64,000 nucleotides of DNA from Acidithiobacillus ferrianus. GTDB lineage: Bacteria > Pseudomonadota > Gammaproteobacteria > Acidithiobacillales > Acidithiobacillaceae. Below the pieces are notes generated by a model. The model was not told the DNA's origin. It saw only the letters and a program-made list of their open reading frames with translations, and did not search any database. A program made the translations under genes and the position numbers. The stretch is taken from contig NZ_WNJL01000035.1 in NCBI RefSeq assembly GCF_010378095.1, forward strand, positions 62,001-126,000. Direction: 5' to 3'. This document shows, one piece after another, positions 26,696 to 35,963 of the stretch (position 1 is its first letter; each line of letters starts with the position of its first letter).

Positions 26696-27727
26696 ATGTC
26701 GGCTGAATACACACTTCCCCCGGAGTGGGCCCCGCAAAGGGCCGTGCAACTGACTTGGCCCCATCCGGACACCGACTGGGCGCCTCGTCTGCACGCCGTC
26801 ATTCCGGTATTCGCCCTGATCGCCCGCGAAATCAGTTTCCGGGCAGACGTGCTGGTGGCCTGTCATGATACGCTCAGCGCCCGGTCCTGCGAGCACGCGC
26901 TGCAGAGGGCCGGAGCCGATCTCGGCCGTTGCCATCTCCACACGGTGCCCAGCAATGACTCTTGGGCGCGCGATCACGGCCCCATCACCCTGCAAGACGG
27001 TATCGGACAGAGCAAATTGATGGACTTCGCCTTCAACGCCTGGGGGCTCAAATTCCGCGCCGATCTGGACAACCGGATCACCCGCCATCTGCACGCCCAG
27101 GGGGCCTATGGAGCCGTGCCCCTGGAGACTTCCGGGATGGTGCTGGAAGGCGGCAGTATCGAGGTGGACGGCCACGGCGCGCTGCTGACCACCCGCGCCT
27201 GCCTGCTTTCGCCCAATCGCAATCCGCAATGGTCCGCGGCGCAGGTGGAGGATGCCCTCCGTGCCCGGCTGGGCATAGAGCGCGTCCTCTGGCTGCATCA
27301 TGGCCACCTGGAAGGTGACGATACCGATGCCCATATCGACACGCTCGCCCGCTTCTGTAACCCGCACACCATCGCCTACCAGAGTTGTGACGACCCCAAC
27401 GACAGTCACTTCGCCCCGCTCCAGCAGATGGCCGCCGAACTCAGCGCCTTCTGCCAGGGGGATGGCGCGCCCTATCACCTGATCCCCCTGCCCTGGGCCC
27501 AGGCGCAGTGGGATCAGGACGGCAACCGCCTCCCCCTCAGTTACGCCAATTTCCTCATTCTCAACGCCGCCGTCCTCCTGCCCACTTACGACGATCCCGC
27601 CGATCTGGTGGCGCAAGAGCGCTTGCAAAGCGCCTTTCCCGACCGTGAAATCATCCCCATTTCCTGCAGCGAACTGGTCCGCCAGCATGGCAGCCTGCAC
27701 TGCGTCACCATGCAGTTACCGCGTTAA
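26696..27727 (+). CDS. aguA: Agmatine deiminase (peptidyl-arginine deiminase family)
   Basis: 343 aa. Guanidine-group hydrolase fold with NDSWARDHGPI, LEGGSIEVDGHGALLTT, HGHLEGDDTDAHIDTLARF and the C-terminal nucleophile Cys in GSLHCVTMQ. The family turns agmatine into N-carbamoylputrescine and ammonia. No carbamoylputrescine amidase gene (aguB) is beside it. A DUF488 gene follows after 14 bp. Substrate by family. Confidence 0.85.
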   Translation: MSAEYTLPPEWAPQRAVQLTWPHPDTDWAPRLHAVIPVFALIAREISFRADVLVACHDTLSARSCEHALQRAGADLGRCHLHTVPSNDSWARDHGPITLQDGIGQSKLMDFAFNAWGLKFRADLDNRITRHLHAQGAYGAVPLETSGMVLEGGSIEVDGHGALLTTRACLLSPNRNPQWSAAQVEDALRARLGIERVLWLHHGHLEGDDTDAHIDTLARFCNPHTIAYQSCDDPNDSHFAPLQQMAAELSAFCQGDGAPYHLIPLPWAQAQWDQDGNRLPLSYANFLILNAAVLLPTYDDPADLVAQERLQSAFPDREIIPISCSELVRQHGSLHCVTMQLPR

Positions 27728-27741
27728 GGCTCGGCACCGTC

Positions 27742-28116
27742 ATGGACCCTCTGCCACAAGCCTCGATCATCCCCTGGCGCGTGTACCAGAAACCCTATCC
27801 CGCGGGCTATCGGGTTTTAGTGGAGCGATTATGGCCACGGGGCGTTCGCAAGGCGGATTTGTCTCTCGACGCATGGGCCAAGGCACTCGCTCCCAGCACG
27901 GAATTACGGCAATGGTTTGCCCACGATCCGGCACATTGGGACGCGTTTCAACACCGTTATTGGCAGGAGCTCACCTCCGCCCTGCCCGCCGCCCGGGAAC
28001 TCCTGCTCGCCGCTGGCGGCCAGCCGCTCGTCCTGCTGTACGCCGCCCATGATGAAACGCACAACGGCGCATTGGTGTTGCAACACTTTCTCCAGGATCT
28101 TTCCGCATCGCATTGA
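27742..28116 (+). CDS. DUF488 (YeaO-like) protein
   Basis: 124 aa single domain with the DUF488 motifs VLVERLWPRGVRKADL, FAHDPAHWDAFQHRYWQEL and LLYAAHDETHNGALVLQ. Small cytoplasmic protein, function unknown; family members are sometimes linked to heme or metal stress, but nothing here confirms it. ATG 14 bp after the aguA stop. Confidence 0.8.
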   Translation: MDPLPQASIIPWRVYQKPYPAGYRVLVERLWPRGVRKADLSLDAWAKALAPSTELRQWFAHDPAHWDAFQHRYWQELTSALPAARELLLAAGGQPLVLLYAAHDETHNGALVLQHFLQDLSASH

Positions 28117-28202
28117 CCCCCGTGGCGGGCCTTCAGCGCATCGCGTCATCTTGACAGGATCGCGGGGCTCCGCCATGGTGTTCCCCCAATTACGAGGATC
28201 TC

Positions 28203-29021
28203 ATGCTGCACTTTCCGGATATCAATACCGTCGGCTTTCCACTCGGACCCATCACCATTCATTGGTATGGTCTGCTGGAGATCATCAGCTTTGTCATTGC
28301 CACCATCTGGCTCGTCCGGCGCGGTCGCATGGCGCACTGGAACTGGCGCAAGGAACAGGTCATCGATCTGGAGTTTTATGTGGCCGCCGGCGCCATAGTG
28401 GGAGGCCGGGTGGGTTATGTGCTGTGGTACAACCTGCCCTACTACCTCGACAACCCGGTGAAAATGCTGGCCATCTGGGATGGTGGCATGTCCTTTCACG
28501 GTGGCTTGCTGGGTGTCGTCATCGCCTGTTGGATCTTTGCACGGATGCACCGGCAGCACGCCTTCCTGCCCACTTTGGATTTCATTGCGCCGGCGGTGCC
28601 TATCGGACTGGGGCTGGGGCGACTGGCCAACTTCATCAACGATCAGCTTTTCGGCCGTGTCAGCGATCTCCCCTGGGCCATGGTCTTTCCCGCCGGTGGT
28701 CCGCAGCCCCGGCAACCTTCGCAGATTTATGAGTTTCTACTGGAGGGCGTCCTGCTCTTCCTGATTCTGGCCCTCTATAGTCGCAAGCCTCGTCCGGCCG
28801 GTGCCGTCGGCGGCCTGTTCGTCTTTGTTTACGGCCTCTTTCGCTTTATCGTGGAATACACGCGGCAACCCGATATCCAGTTGGGTTTCGTCTTCGGTCC
28901 CTACACCATGGGGCAGGTGCTGTCGATACCCATGATCCTGCTCGGGCCAGTGGTAATCTGGTGGGCGTACAAAGGCGGCTTCTCGGAATCCCCCGACGTC
29001 CCCGTGACGACAGCCGATTAA
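28203..29021 (+). CDS. lgt: Prolipoprotein diacylglyceryl transferase
   Basis: 272 aa, seven membrane helices. The Lgt signature GLGLGRLANFINDQLFGRVSDLPWAMVFP is intact, as are HWYGLLE near the N-terminus and the YEFLLEG / FRFIVEYTRQPD segments. Adds diacylglycerol to the lipobox Cys of lipoproteins. GAGGA site 5-6 bp before the ATG. Confidence 0.95.
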   Translation: MLHFPDINTVGFPLGPITIHWYGLLEIISFVIATIWLVRRGRMAHWNWRKEQVIDLEFYVAAGAIVGGRVGYVLWYNLPYYLDNPVKMLAIWDGGMSFHGGLLGVVIACWIFARMHRQHAFLPTLDFIAPAVPIGLGLGRLANFINDQLFGRVSDLPWAMVFPAGGPQPRQPSQIYEFLLEGVLLFLILALYSRKPRPAGAVGGLFVFVYGLFRFIVEYTRQPDIQLGFVFGPYTMGQVLSIPMILLGPVVIWWAYKGGFSESPDVPVTTAD

Positions 29022-29063
29022 CCGGCCACCGGTGTCACGGTCCTGATTCCGGAGGCACAGCCC

Positions 29064-31046
29064 ATGGCTGATCTCAATCCGCAGCAACAGGAGGCGGTGA
29101 AGCACGTCCACGGCCCCTTGCTGGTGCTGGCTGGGGCGGGTTCGGGAAAAACGCGGGTGATCACCCGGAAAATTATCCACCTCATTCGCGGGCATCAGAT
29201 CGCGCCCAAACATATCTGCGCGGTGACCTTCACCAACAAGGCCGCCCGCGAAATGAAGAGCCGCGTCTCCGAAGCGTTACAAGGGCACAACAGCCGCGGC
29301 CTGATGGTTTCCACGTTCCATCACCTGGGCCTGCACATCCTGCGCAAGGACATCGAACGCTTGGGTTATCGCGCCAATTTCAGCGTCATCGACCCCGGCG
29401 ACAGCCTAAGCATGCTCCGCAACCTGCTGCGCGAGACGAACGGCCCCAGCGACCTCGCCGAAGCCATTCAGGCGCGCGTTTCCCGTTTCAAGAATGATGG
29501 CCTCTTCCCCGAGGCGGCGCATGCCGACGATCGCCTCGGGGAAGAGGCCGCCCGTGTTTACGCACTCTATCAGCGCGCCCTCAGCGCCTGCAATGCCGTG
29601 GATTTGGATGACCTCATCCTGCTGCCCATCCGTCTGCTGCAAGACCATGCAGAAGCCCGTTACACTTGGCAGGATCGCATCCGCTACCTGCTGGTGGACG
29701 AGTATCAGGACAGCAACGGGGCCCAGTACCGCCTGGTACAGAGCTTGTTGGGCGTGCGTCACAACCTGACGGCGGTGGGCGATGATGACCAGAGCATCTA
29801 CTCCTGGCGCGGTGCCGCGGCAGACAATCTGCATCGACTCGCGCAAGACTTCCCCAACCTCAAGGTCATCAAACTGGAACAGAACTATCGCTCCACCGGC
29901 CGCATTCTCCAGGCCGCCAACGCCGTCATCGCCCAGAACTCCCATCTCTTTGAAAAACGCCTGTGGAGCACCCTCGGCGAGGGTCACGGCATCCGTGCCC
30001 TGCGCTGCGCCGACGAGGCAGACGAGGCAAAGCAGGTGATCAGCGCCATCCTTCGGGATCGTTTCCAGCGCCAGGGGGAATACCGCGACTACGCCATTTT
30101 GTATCGCAGTAACCATCAAGCCCGACCTTTTGAAGCGGAACTGCGCAACGCGCGCATCCCCTATCAGATATCCGGCGGCCTCTCCTTCTTTGAACGCAGT
30201 GAAATCAAGGATTTTCTTGCCTACCTACGGTTGCTGGTGAACCCTGACGATGACCCCGCTTTCCTACGCGCGGTCAACACCCCGCGGCGAGGCATCGGCG
30301 GCAGCACCCTGGAACGCCTGGGCGCTTTTGCCAAGGCGCGGGGTATCTCTCTCTTCGCCGCGCTTTGGGAGGACACGCTGGAGTTACCTGAAAAGGCGCG
30401 CATCGCCCTGCGCGGCTTTGCCGGATGGGTAAACCTCAAAGCCGGCGAAGTAGACAAGGCCGAACTCATTCCCGCCTTGCACAGCCTGCCCGAGGAAATC
30501 GGCTATCTGCAACATCTGCACAGTGAAGGCGATGAAAAAGACGCCGGCCGGCGCTGGGAAAACATCCAGGAACTCCTGGACTGGATGCGACGCCTGCAGG
30601 CACAGGACGACGGCCCGCAAACCCTGCCGGAGATCCTTCACCGCCTGATGCTTTTCAACGTGCTGGAACGGGAGGAGGACGACGACCGCGATGTGCTGCG
30701 CCTGTCCACCCTGCACGCCGCCAAAGGGCTGGAATTTCCCCAGGTGTTTCTGGTGGGGGTCGAAGAGGAATTATTGCCGCACCGCAACAGCGAAACCCCG
30801 GAGCAGATTGAAGAAGAACGTCGTCTCTTTTACGTGGGTATGACCCGCGCCCGCTTCCGCCTGACCTTGAGCCTCTGCCGCAAACGCCGCCGCTACGGTC
30901 AGGACGTCCATCCGACACCCTCCCGCTTCCTCCAGGAAATCCCTCGGGAGCACCTGGACTGGCAGGGCGAGCAAAACCCCGAAGCAGAAATGGACCCCGC
31001 CGCCGCCTTCGCCCGTCTGAGGGGACTGCTCGGCCGGAACGAATAA
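29064..31046 (+). CDS. rep: UvrD/Rep-type DNA helicase
   Basis: 660 aa superfamily 1A helicase with motif I AGAGSGKTRVITRK, Ia TFTNKAAREMK, II LLVDEYQDSNGAQY, III VGDDDQSIYSWRGA, IV QNYRSTGRIL, V LSTLHAAKGLEF and VI YVGMTRAR. Length and C-terminus fit Rep better than UvrD (about 720 aa). 3'-5' helicase that helps replication restart. GGAGG site before the ATG. Its end is followed by a terminator-like hairpin and a group II intron tail. Confidence 0.9.
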   Translation: MADLNPQQQEAVKHVHGPLLVLAGAGSGKTRVITRKIIHLIRGHQIAPKHICAVTFTNKAAREMKSRVSEALQGHNSRGLMVSTFHHLGLHILRKDIERLGYRANFSVIDPGDSLSMLRNLLRETNGPSDLAEAIQARVSRFKNDGLFPEAAHADDRLGEEAARVYALYQRALSACNAVDLDDLILLPIRLLQDHAEARYTWQDRIRYLLVDEYQDSNGAQYRLVQSLLGVRHNLTAVGDDDQSIYSWRGAAADNLHRLAQDFPNLKVIKLEQNYRSTGRILQAANAVIAQNSHLFEKRLWSTLGEGHGIRALRCADEADEAKQVISAILRDRFQRQGEYRDYAILYRSNHQARPFEAELRNARIPYQISGGLSFFERSEIKDFLAYLRLLVNPDDDPAFLRAVNTPRRGIGGSTLERLGAFAKARGISLFAALWEDTLELPEKARIALRGFAGWVNLKAGEVDKAELIPALHSLPEEIGYLQHLHSEGDEKDAGRRWENIQELLDWMRRLQAQDDGPQTLPEILHRLMLFNVLEREEDDDRDVLRLSTLHAAKGLEFPQVFLVGVEEELLPHRNSETPEQIEEERRLFYVGMTRARFRLTLSLCRKRRRYGQDVHPTPSRFLQEIPREHLDWQGEQNPEAEMDPAAAFARLRGLLGRNE

Positions 31047-31069
31047 ACCGGTACGGTCCGGTGCGGCCA
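31047..31069 (+). terminator. Hairpin after rep, likely intron target
   Basis: ACCGG-TACGGT-CCGGT hairpin directly after the rep stop. There is no T-tract now; the sequence beyond is the end of a group II intron. Class C introns insert just past such terminator stems. Confidence 0.4.
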
Positions 31070-31265
31070 CACAGCGAGTAGGGGGCGGGGTTACCCCCGT
31101 CGCCCTATCACACCACCGGACGTGCGGTTCCACATCCGGCGGTTCATTGAGCACACTGGAGTCGTCGCATCGTATCGAGCAGCGACACCAGACCCGATCG
31201 ATCAAAGAAAGACTTCGGGAATGCCTGGTTCATGTGGCTGGCGCCACTGTTCCACCACGGCCCTC
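31070..31265 (-). mobile_element. Group II (class C-like) intron remnant: end of the reverse transcriptase plus domains V and VI
   Basis: On the minus strand, 31265-31144 encodes a frame ending FFDRSGLVSLLDTMRR, like the C-terminus of class C intron maturases (RGPW ... ALPKAWF ... QGLVSL). Then come a domain V helix (GAACCGCCGGATG ... CGCACGTCCGGTGG, ~31105-31147) and a domain VI helix (~31074-31103). The rest of the RT and the ribozyme core are gone. It cannot splice or move alone. Confidence 0.65.
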
Positions 31266-31362
31266 GCTGCGCATCTCTGTCTAGCCGATGATGCTGCAAT
31301 ATGGGAGAATTGACCAGACTTGGCAAATGAAATCCAGCGTCGGCAAGCGGCACAGGGGGAGG

Positions 31363-31563
31363 ATGGCTGTTCCAGAAAGCGAAATCCTGACGCTCGACGA
31401 AGTCGCCGCATTCCTCAAAGCCGGGAAACGGACGGTCTATCGCCTCGCTCAGAAAGGAGAGATTCCGGCTTTCAAGCTGGGGGGCACGTGGCGCTTTCGC
31501 CGCTCGGAGCTGGATCGCTGGATCGCCGACAGCATCAGCAAGAAGAAGCCGGGGGAGGAGTGA
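31363..31563 (+). CDS. Excisionase/MerR-like helix-turn-helix protein
   Basis: 66 aa. Whole protein is one excisionase-type winged HTH: ILTLDEVAAFLKAGKRTVYRLAQKGEIPAFKLGGTWRFRRSELDRWI. ATG at 31363 has a GGGGAGG site; upstream in-frame codons lie in the intron flank. It precedes the SNF2 helicase by 58 bp. Such HTH genes often head restriction-type or defence operons as regulators; that role is inferred. Confidence 0.85.
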   Translation: MAVPESEILTLDEVAAFLKAGKRTVYRLAQKGEIPAFKLGGTWRFRRSELDRWIADSISKKKPGEE

Positions 31564-31621
31564 GCTTGGGCCAAGCCAGCCGCCGAATCACGCTCGGGGA
31601 AGAACAAGGGGAGAATCACCT

Positions 31622-34510
31622 TTGACAACACAACCGCTTCTGACGCCGCACCAGAGCCAGTACTTTGCCTGGCTGCTGACCAGGCGCGCAGCAGGCGATT
31701 CCGTGGAGTTCCTGGCTTCGACCTTGGTCGATTCGCAAGTCGATCTGAATCCCCATCAGGTCGAGGCCGCGCTCTTTGCTTGCCGCAACCCCCTCTCACG
31801 CGGCGTGATCCTCGCCGACGAGGTTGGTCTGGGCAAGACCATCGAAGCCGGCTTGGTCATCTCTCAACGCTGGGCCGAACGGCGGCGGAAGGTGCTCATC
31901 ATCGTTCCGGCGAACCTGCGCAAGCAGTGGCACCAGGAGCTGCAGGACAAATTCGGCCTGCATGGGCTGATCCTCGAAGCCAAAAGCTACAACGCGATTC
32001 GCAAGCAGGAGCTGCGGAACCCGTTCCTGTTCGCCTCCGGCCCGGTCATCTGTTCCTACCAGTTCGCAAAGACCAAGGCCGAAGACGTCAAGGGCATCGA
32101 CTGGGACTTGGTCGTCCTCGACGAAGCGCATCGCCTGCGCAACGTCTACAAGACCAGCAACGTCATCGCCAAGACCTTGAAGGAGGCGCTGTCGCGCGTT
32201 CACTCCAAGGTGCTCCTGACCGCGACGCCGTTACAGAACTCATTGCTCGAACTCTATGGACTGGTCAGCTTCATCGATGACCGCGTGTTCGGAGACCTGG
32301 ATAGCTTCCGCTCGCAGTTCACTGGCAGGGAGCAATCCTTCAGCAGTCTGCGTGACCGGCTGGCCCCCATCTGCAAGCGCACCCTGCGCAAACAGGTGCA
32401 GCCCTACGTGTCATACACAGCGCGCAGGGCCATCGTCCAGGAGTTCACGCCGTCGAGCGAAGAGCAGGAACTTTCCAAGCTCGTCGCCGATTATCTGCGC
32501 CGCCCCAACCTCAAGGCCCTGCCCGACGGGCAGCGCCAACTGATTTCACTCGTGCTGTGGAAGCTGCTCGCCTCCAGCACGCACGCGATTGCGGGTGCGT
32601 TGGAGACAATGGCCAAGCGTCTCCAGGGAGTGATGGATGAAGCTCCCGTGGTTCCCGATCTCGCCGAAGCACTCGACGAGGACTACGAGTCGCTCGACGA
32701 GATGGCCGACGAATGGGAAGACCAGGAGTCAGGCACCAAGGCAGCGAGCCGCACCGAGCGTGAGGCCATCGCGCAGGAGGTCGAGGAGCTGCGCCACTTC
32801 AAAACGCTGGCAACCAACATCCGTGACAACGCCAAGGGCAAGGCGCTGCTCATCGCGCTGGATCGCGCCTTCGCTGAACTGGATCGGCTAGGCGCGCCCA
32901 GGAAGGCCATCATCTTCACCGAGTCCAGGCGCACGCAGGAATACCTCCTCAACTTGCTGGCCGACACGCCATACGGCGACGGCATCGTGCTGTTCAACGG
33001 CACCAATAGCGACCAGCGTGCGCAGGCGATCTACAAGGACTGGCTGAAGCGACACGAAGGCACCGACCGCATCAGCGGCTCCAAGACCGCCGACACCCGC
33101 GCGGCCCTGGTCGAGCACTTCAAGGAGCGCGGCAAGGTCATGATCGCCACCGAGGCCGGAGCCGAAGGCATCAACCTCCAGTTCTGCTCGCTCGTCATCA
33201 ACTACGACTTGCCCTGGAATCCGCAGCGCATCGAACAGCGCATCGGGCGCTGCCACCGCTATGGGCAGAAACACGACGTGGTGGTGGTCAACTTCGTCGA
33301 CCGCAGCAACGAAGCGGATGCACGGGTGTACGAGTTGCTGTCTCAGAAGTTCCAGCTCTTCGAAGGTGTATTCGGGGCCAGCGACGAAGTGCTGGGCGCC
33401 ATCGGCTCCGGTGTCGACTTCGAGCGGCGTATCGCCGATATCTACCAGAACTGCCGGGAACCCGAAGAAATCAAATCCAGCTTCGAGCAACTCCAGCTCG
33501 ACCTCTCCGGCGAGATCACCGAGGCGATGGTCAAGACGCGCCAGGTCTTGCTTGAGAACTTTGATGAGGAAGTGCAGGAGAAGCTGCGCATGCGGGCCGA
33601 CGACAGCCGCAACGCGCGCAACTGCTTCGAGCGCATGCTGATGGGCTTGACCCGCGCCGAACTGGTCCATTGCGCCGCCTTCGATGACGACGGCTTCAAC
33701 TTGCTTTCACTCCCCTCGCCCGCTTGCGGGAGAGGGGCCGGGGGTGAGGGTGACGTTCCACTTGGGCGCTACGAATTGCCCCGCCGCTCCGGCGACGCGC
33801 ACCTATACCGCATCCATCATCCGCTGGCGCGATGGGGCATCGAGCAGGCCAAGGCTCGGGCACTCGACGGGGCTCGTCTCGTCTTCGACTACAACGCCTA
33901 CGGTTCAAAGGTCAGCACGCTTGAAACCTATCGCGGCAAGGCCGGATGGCTCACCGTGAAGCTGGTCACGGTCGAGACACTCGGCAACCAGGAGCAACAT
34001 CTGCTGGTTGCCGCGGGCACGACCGACGGCGTCGTGCTCGCGGAAGAAGACCCGGAAAAACTGCTGCGCCTGCCCGCGACCACGCAGGCAGCGAGTCTGT
34101 TCAACGCCCCTGACGCCACCCTCCTGGCCGACGTGGACGCCCGCAAGACCGCACTCCTGCGCGAGGTCAACGAGCGCAACCTCGGCTACTTCGAGCAGGA
34201 GGTCCAGAAGCTCGATGCTTGGGCGGACGACCTGAAGCTGGGGCTGGAGCAGGAGATCAAGGAGACCGACCGCGAGATCAAGGAGGTGCGCCGAACCGCC
34301 GCGACCTCGCCGACGCTGGAAGAAAAGTTGTCGTGGCAGAAAAAGCAGCGTGAGCTGGAAGGCAAGCGCAGCAAGCTGCGCCGCGAGCTGTTTGCCCGGC
34401 AGGACGAAGTCGAAGCGCAGCGCAATGGCCTCATTAGTCAGTTGGAAGCGCAGCTTCAGCAACAGGTCGAAGAGCGCACGCTTTTTACCATCGAATGGGA
34501 GTTGGTGTAA
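31622..34510 (+). CDS. SNF2-family helicase of a defence-type operon, carrying an in-frame palindromic repeat
   Basis: 962 aa (TTG start). Motif I LADEVGLGKTIEAGL, DEAH box VLDEAHRLRN, motif III LTATPLQNS, motif V/VI EAGAEGINLQF and QRIGRCHRYGQ are all present; the C-terminal ~200 residues are coiled coil. RapA/DrmD-like SNF2 proteins of this type accompany methyltransferase and nuclease genes in restriction-like islands. Here only the HTH and the helicase remain: the next gene is cut off after ~21 codons by an IS. Residues ~696-712 come from an inserted palindromic repeat (33706-33752), so activity is uncertain. Confidence 0.8.
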   Translation: MTTQPLLTPHQSQYFAWLLTRRAAGDSVEFLASTLVDSQVDLNPHQVEAALFACRNPLSRGVILADEVGLGKTIEAGLVISQRWAERRRKVLIIVPANLRKQWHQELQDKFGLHGLILEAKSYNAIRKQELRNPFLFASGPVICSYQFAKTKAEDVKGIDWDLVVLDEAHRLRNVYKTSNVIAKTLKEALSRVHSKVLLTATPLQNSLLELYGLVSFIDDRVFGDLDSFRSQFTGREQSFSSLRDRLAPICKRTLRKQVQPYVSYTARRAIVQEFTPSSEEQELSKLVADYLRRPNLKALPDGQRQLISLVLWKLLASSTHAIAGALETMAKRLQGVMDEAPVVPDLAEALDEDYESLDEMADEWEDQESGTKAASRTEREAIAQEVEELRHFKTLATNIRDNAKGKALLIALDRAFAELDRLGAPRKAIIFTESRRTQEYLLNLLADTPYGDGIVLFNGTNSDQRAQAIYKDWLKRHEGTDRISGSKTADTRAALVEHFKERGKVMIATEAGAEGINLQFCSLVINYDLPWNPQRIEQRIGRCHRYGQKHDVVVVNFVDRSNEADARVYELLSQKFQLFEGVFGASDEVLGAIGSGVDFERRIADIYQNCREPEEIKSSFEQLQLDLSGEITEAMVKTRQVLLENFDEEVQEKLRMRADDSRNARNCFERMLMGLTRAELVHCAAFDDDGFNLLSLPSPACGRGAGGEGDVPLGRYELPRRSGDAHLYRIHHPLARWGIEQAKARALDGARLVFDYNAYGSKVSTLETYRGKAGWLTVKLVTVETLGNQEQHLLVAAGTTDGVVLAEEDPEKLLRLPATTQAASLFNAPDATLLADVDARKTALLREVNERNLGYFEQEVQKLDAWADDLKLGLEQEIKETDREIKEVRRTAATSPTLEEKLSWQKKQRELEGKRSKLRRELFARQDEVEAQRNGLISQLEAQLQQQVEERTLFTIEWELV
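33706..33752. repeat. Dispersed palindromic (REP-like) repeat inserted in the helicase frame
   Basis: A GC-rich element with a stem CCCCTCGCCCGC-TT-GCGGGAGAGGGG followed by GGGGGTGAGGG. The same type of element occurs scattered between genes in many proteobacteria. Here it is translated in frame as SLPSPACGRGAGGEG. Confidence 0.75.
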
Positions 34511-34576
34511 TGACTAATCAAGTTGCACCGTTAGACCTTATATGGATGTCTCCGTTTGTGCAAGTCGACTTTTGAT
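34511..34576 (+). pseudogene. Truncated start of the next defence-operon gene
   Basis: TAATG overlap with the helicase stop gives a start (MTNQVAPLDL...) that runs only ~21 codons, the last of them probably in the IS end at about 34535. Most likely the lost methyltransferase or nuclease gene of the operon; too little is left to identify. Confidence 0.4.
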
Positions 34577-34800
34577 TTTTGGCTTCTAAGATCGAGTTAC
34601 AGCCTTATATCCGGCCTGTGGCGCAGGTTATTACCCTGCTGGCCTTGATGAAATCCGCTGGAAGGGTCCTTATCTGCGCAGCGTCCTCAAAGGACCAGGC
34701 TCATTCAGGCTCTCCCTTCCCCGGTCTGACCTATTCTGCCATCAATCGCTTGTCTACCTGCGCAACTCTTTCTGCTGAACTTCGGTAATAATCACCTTTT
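34540..34800 (-). ncRNA. Candidate bridge RNA region of the IS1111-type element
   Basis: In IS1111-group elements the guide (bridge) RNA is encoded in the non-coding right end after the transposase. This is the only stretch long enough here, and it holds a hairpin GGTCCTT ... AAGGACC (~34666-34698). Ends, loops and guide bases were not resolved by eye. Confidence 0.35.
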
Positions 34801-34804
34801 GGGG

Positions 34805-35833
34805 TCAGGCAGCCGCCACGACCCCTTGGTACTGTGGATCGTAGCTCCGCCCCTTAGCCAGCAGCGCCCAGATCATGCGGGCCATCTTATTGGCCAATGC
34901 CACCACAGCCACATTGTGGGGCCGTCGACTCAGCAATTTATCAATCCATGGGTTCCGGTTCTTGATCTGGAAGTTCACCACGACCCTGGCTCCATGAGTT
35001 AGTAATGTTCGGAGATAGACGTCTCCCCGTTTACTGATGCCCAGCAGGCGGACCTTGCCACCGGTCCCACTCTGGCGGGGAACCAACCCCAGAAACGCCG
35101 CAAACTCCCGCCCTGAACGGAAAGATTTCATGTCCCCCACGGTGGCGATGATGGCGGTGGCCGTCAGTAGCCCCACGCCGGGAATAGCCATCAATCGAGT
35201 CACCGCCACCTGGTCTTTCTTCCACAGCATCAAACGCTTTTCGATATCCGCAATATCCTTGTCCATCCCTTCAAGGCGCTTTAATTGCTGGTGAACGGTG
35301 TCCAGCAGCATGGGCGATATGGATTTTTCCAGATCAGCCAAAGCATCAGGAACTTCTTTCAGTCCCCTCTGGCGACCTTGCGGAAGATCGGCACCAAATT
35401 CATAGAGTAGCCCCCGGATCTGGTTCACCTGCATCGTACGCATTTTGATCAGTTGCTCCCGAATACGGTGTAGTGACAGGATGGATTGCTGTTCCTCGCT
35501 CTTGACGGCCACGAAGCGCATATCAGGCCGCTGTACGGCTTCCCAGATCGCTGCCGCATCCGCCGCATCGTTCTTGTTGGTCTTCACGAAGGGACGCACA
35601 AACTGGGCGGCGATCAAGCGAACCTCATGCCCCAGTTTACGCAATTCCCGAGCCCAATAATGGGCACTACCACACGCTTCCATCGCCACGATACCCGGTT
35701 GGCGGTTGGCGAAAAACTCCAGAAGCGCTCGGCGCTTCAACTGTTTGCGATGAATCTCTCCGGTCTCCATGTTTACCCAGTGCAACTGCATGACTGATTT
35801 TGCCAAATCTAATCCATATGTTGTAACCTGCAT
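34805..35833 (-). CDS. IS110 family transposase (DEDD recombinase)
   Basis: 342 aa from the ATG at 35833 (GGAGG site). RuvC-like N-terminal part with YGLDLAKSVMQLH, VAMEAC and KTNKNDAADAAAIWEA; C-terminal Tnp20 domain with IPGVGLLTATAIIATVGD and RQSGTGGKVRLLGISKRGD carrying the catalytic Ser region. Complete and probably active. Moves by guide-RNA-directed recombination according to recent knowledge of the family. Confidence 0.95.
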   Translation of the reverse strand: MQVTTYGLDLAKSVMQLHWVNMETGEIHRKQLKRRALLEFFANRQPGIVAMEACGSAHYWARELRKLGHEVRLIAAQFVRPFVKTNKNDAADAAAIWEAVQRPDMRFVAVKSEEQQSILSLHRIREQLIKMRTMQVNQIRGLLYEFGADLPQGRQRGLKEVPDALADLEKSISPMLLDTVHQQLKRLEGMDKDIADIEKRLMLWKKDQVAVTRLMAIPGVGLLTATAIIATVGDMKSFRSGREFAAFLGLVPRQSGTGGKVRLLGISKRGDVYLRTLLTHGARVVVNFQIKNRNPWIDKLLSRRPHNVAVVALANKMARMIWALLAKGRSYDPQYQGVVAAA

Positions 35834-35963
35834 GATGAGTCCTCCTTGTCCTTCTCGTGGATAAATTTCCACCTTGGCACCTTGATGCCGTCCGGTTCAA
35901 GCGAGGACTCTCTCAAGAAACTCCCCGCTGCCGGTCCTGTGTAGGGGGAGGCATCCATTACAT

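Noticed and set aside
34579..34788. 69-codon frame after the helicase
   Set aside because: Lies in the non-coding end of the IS1111-type element; no ribosome site or similarity.
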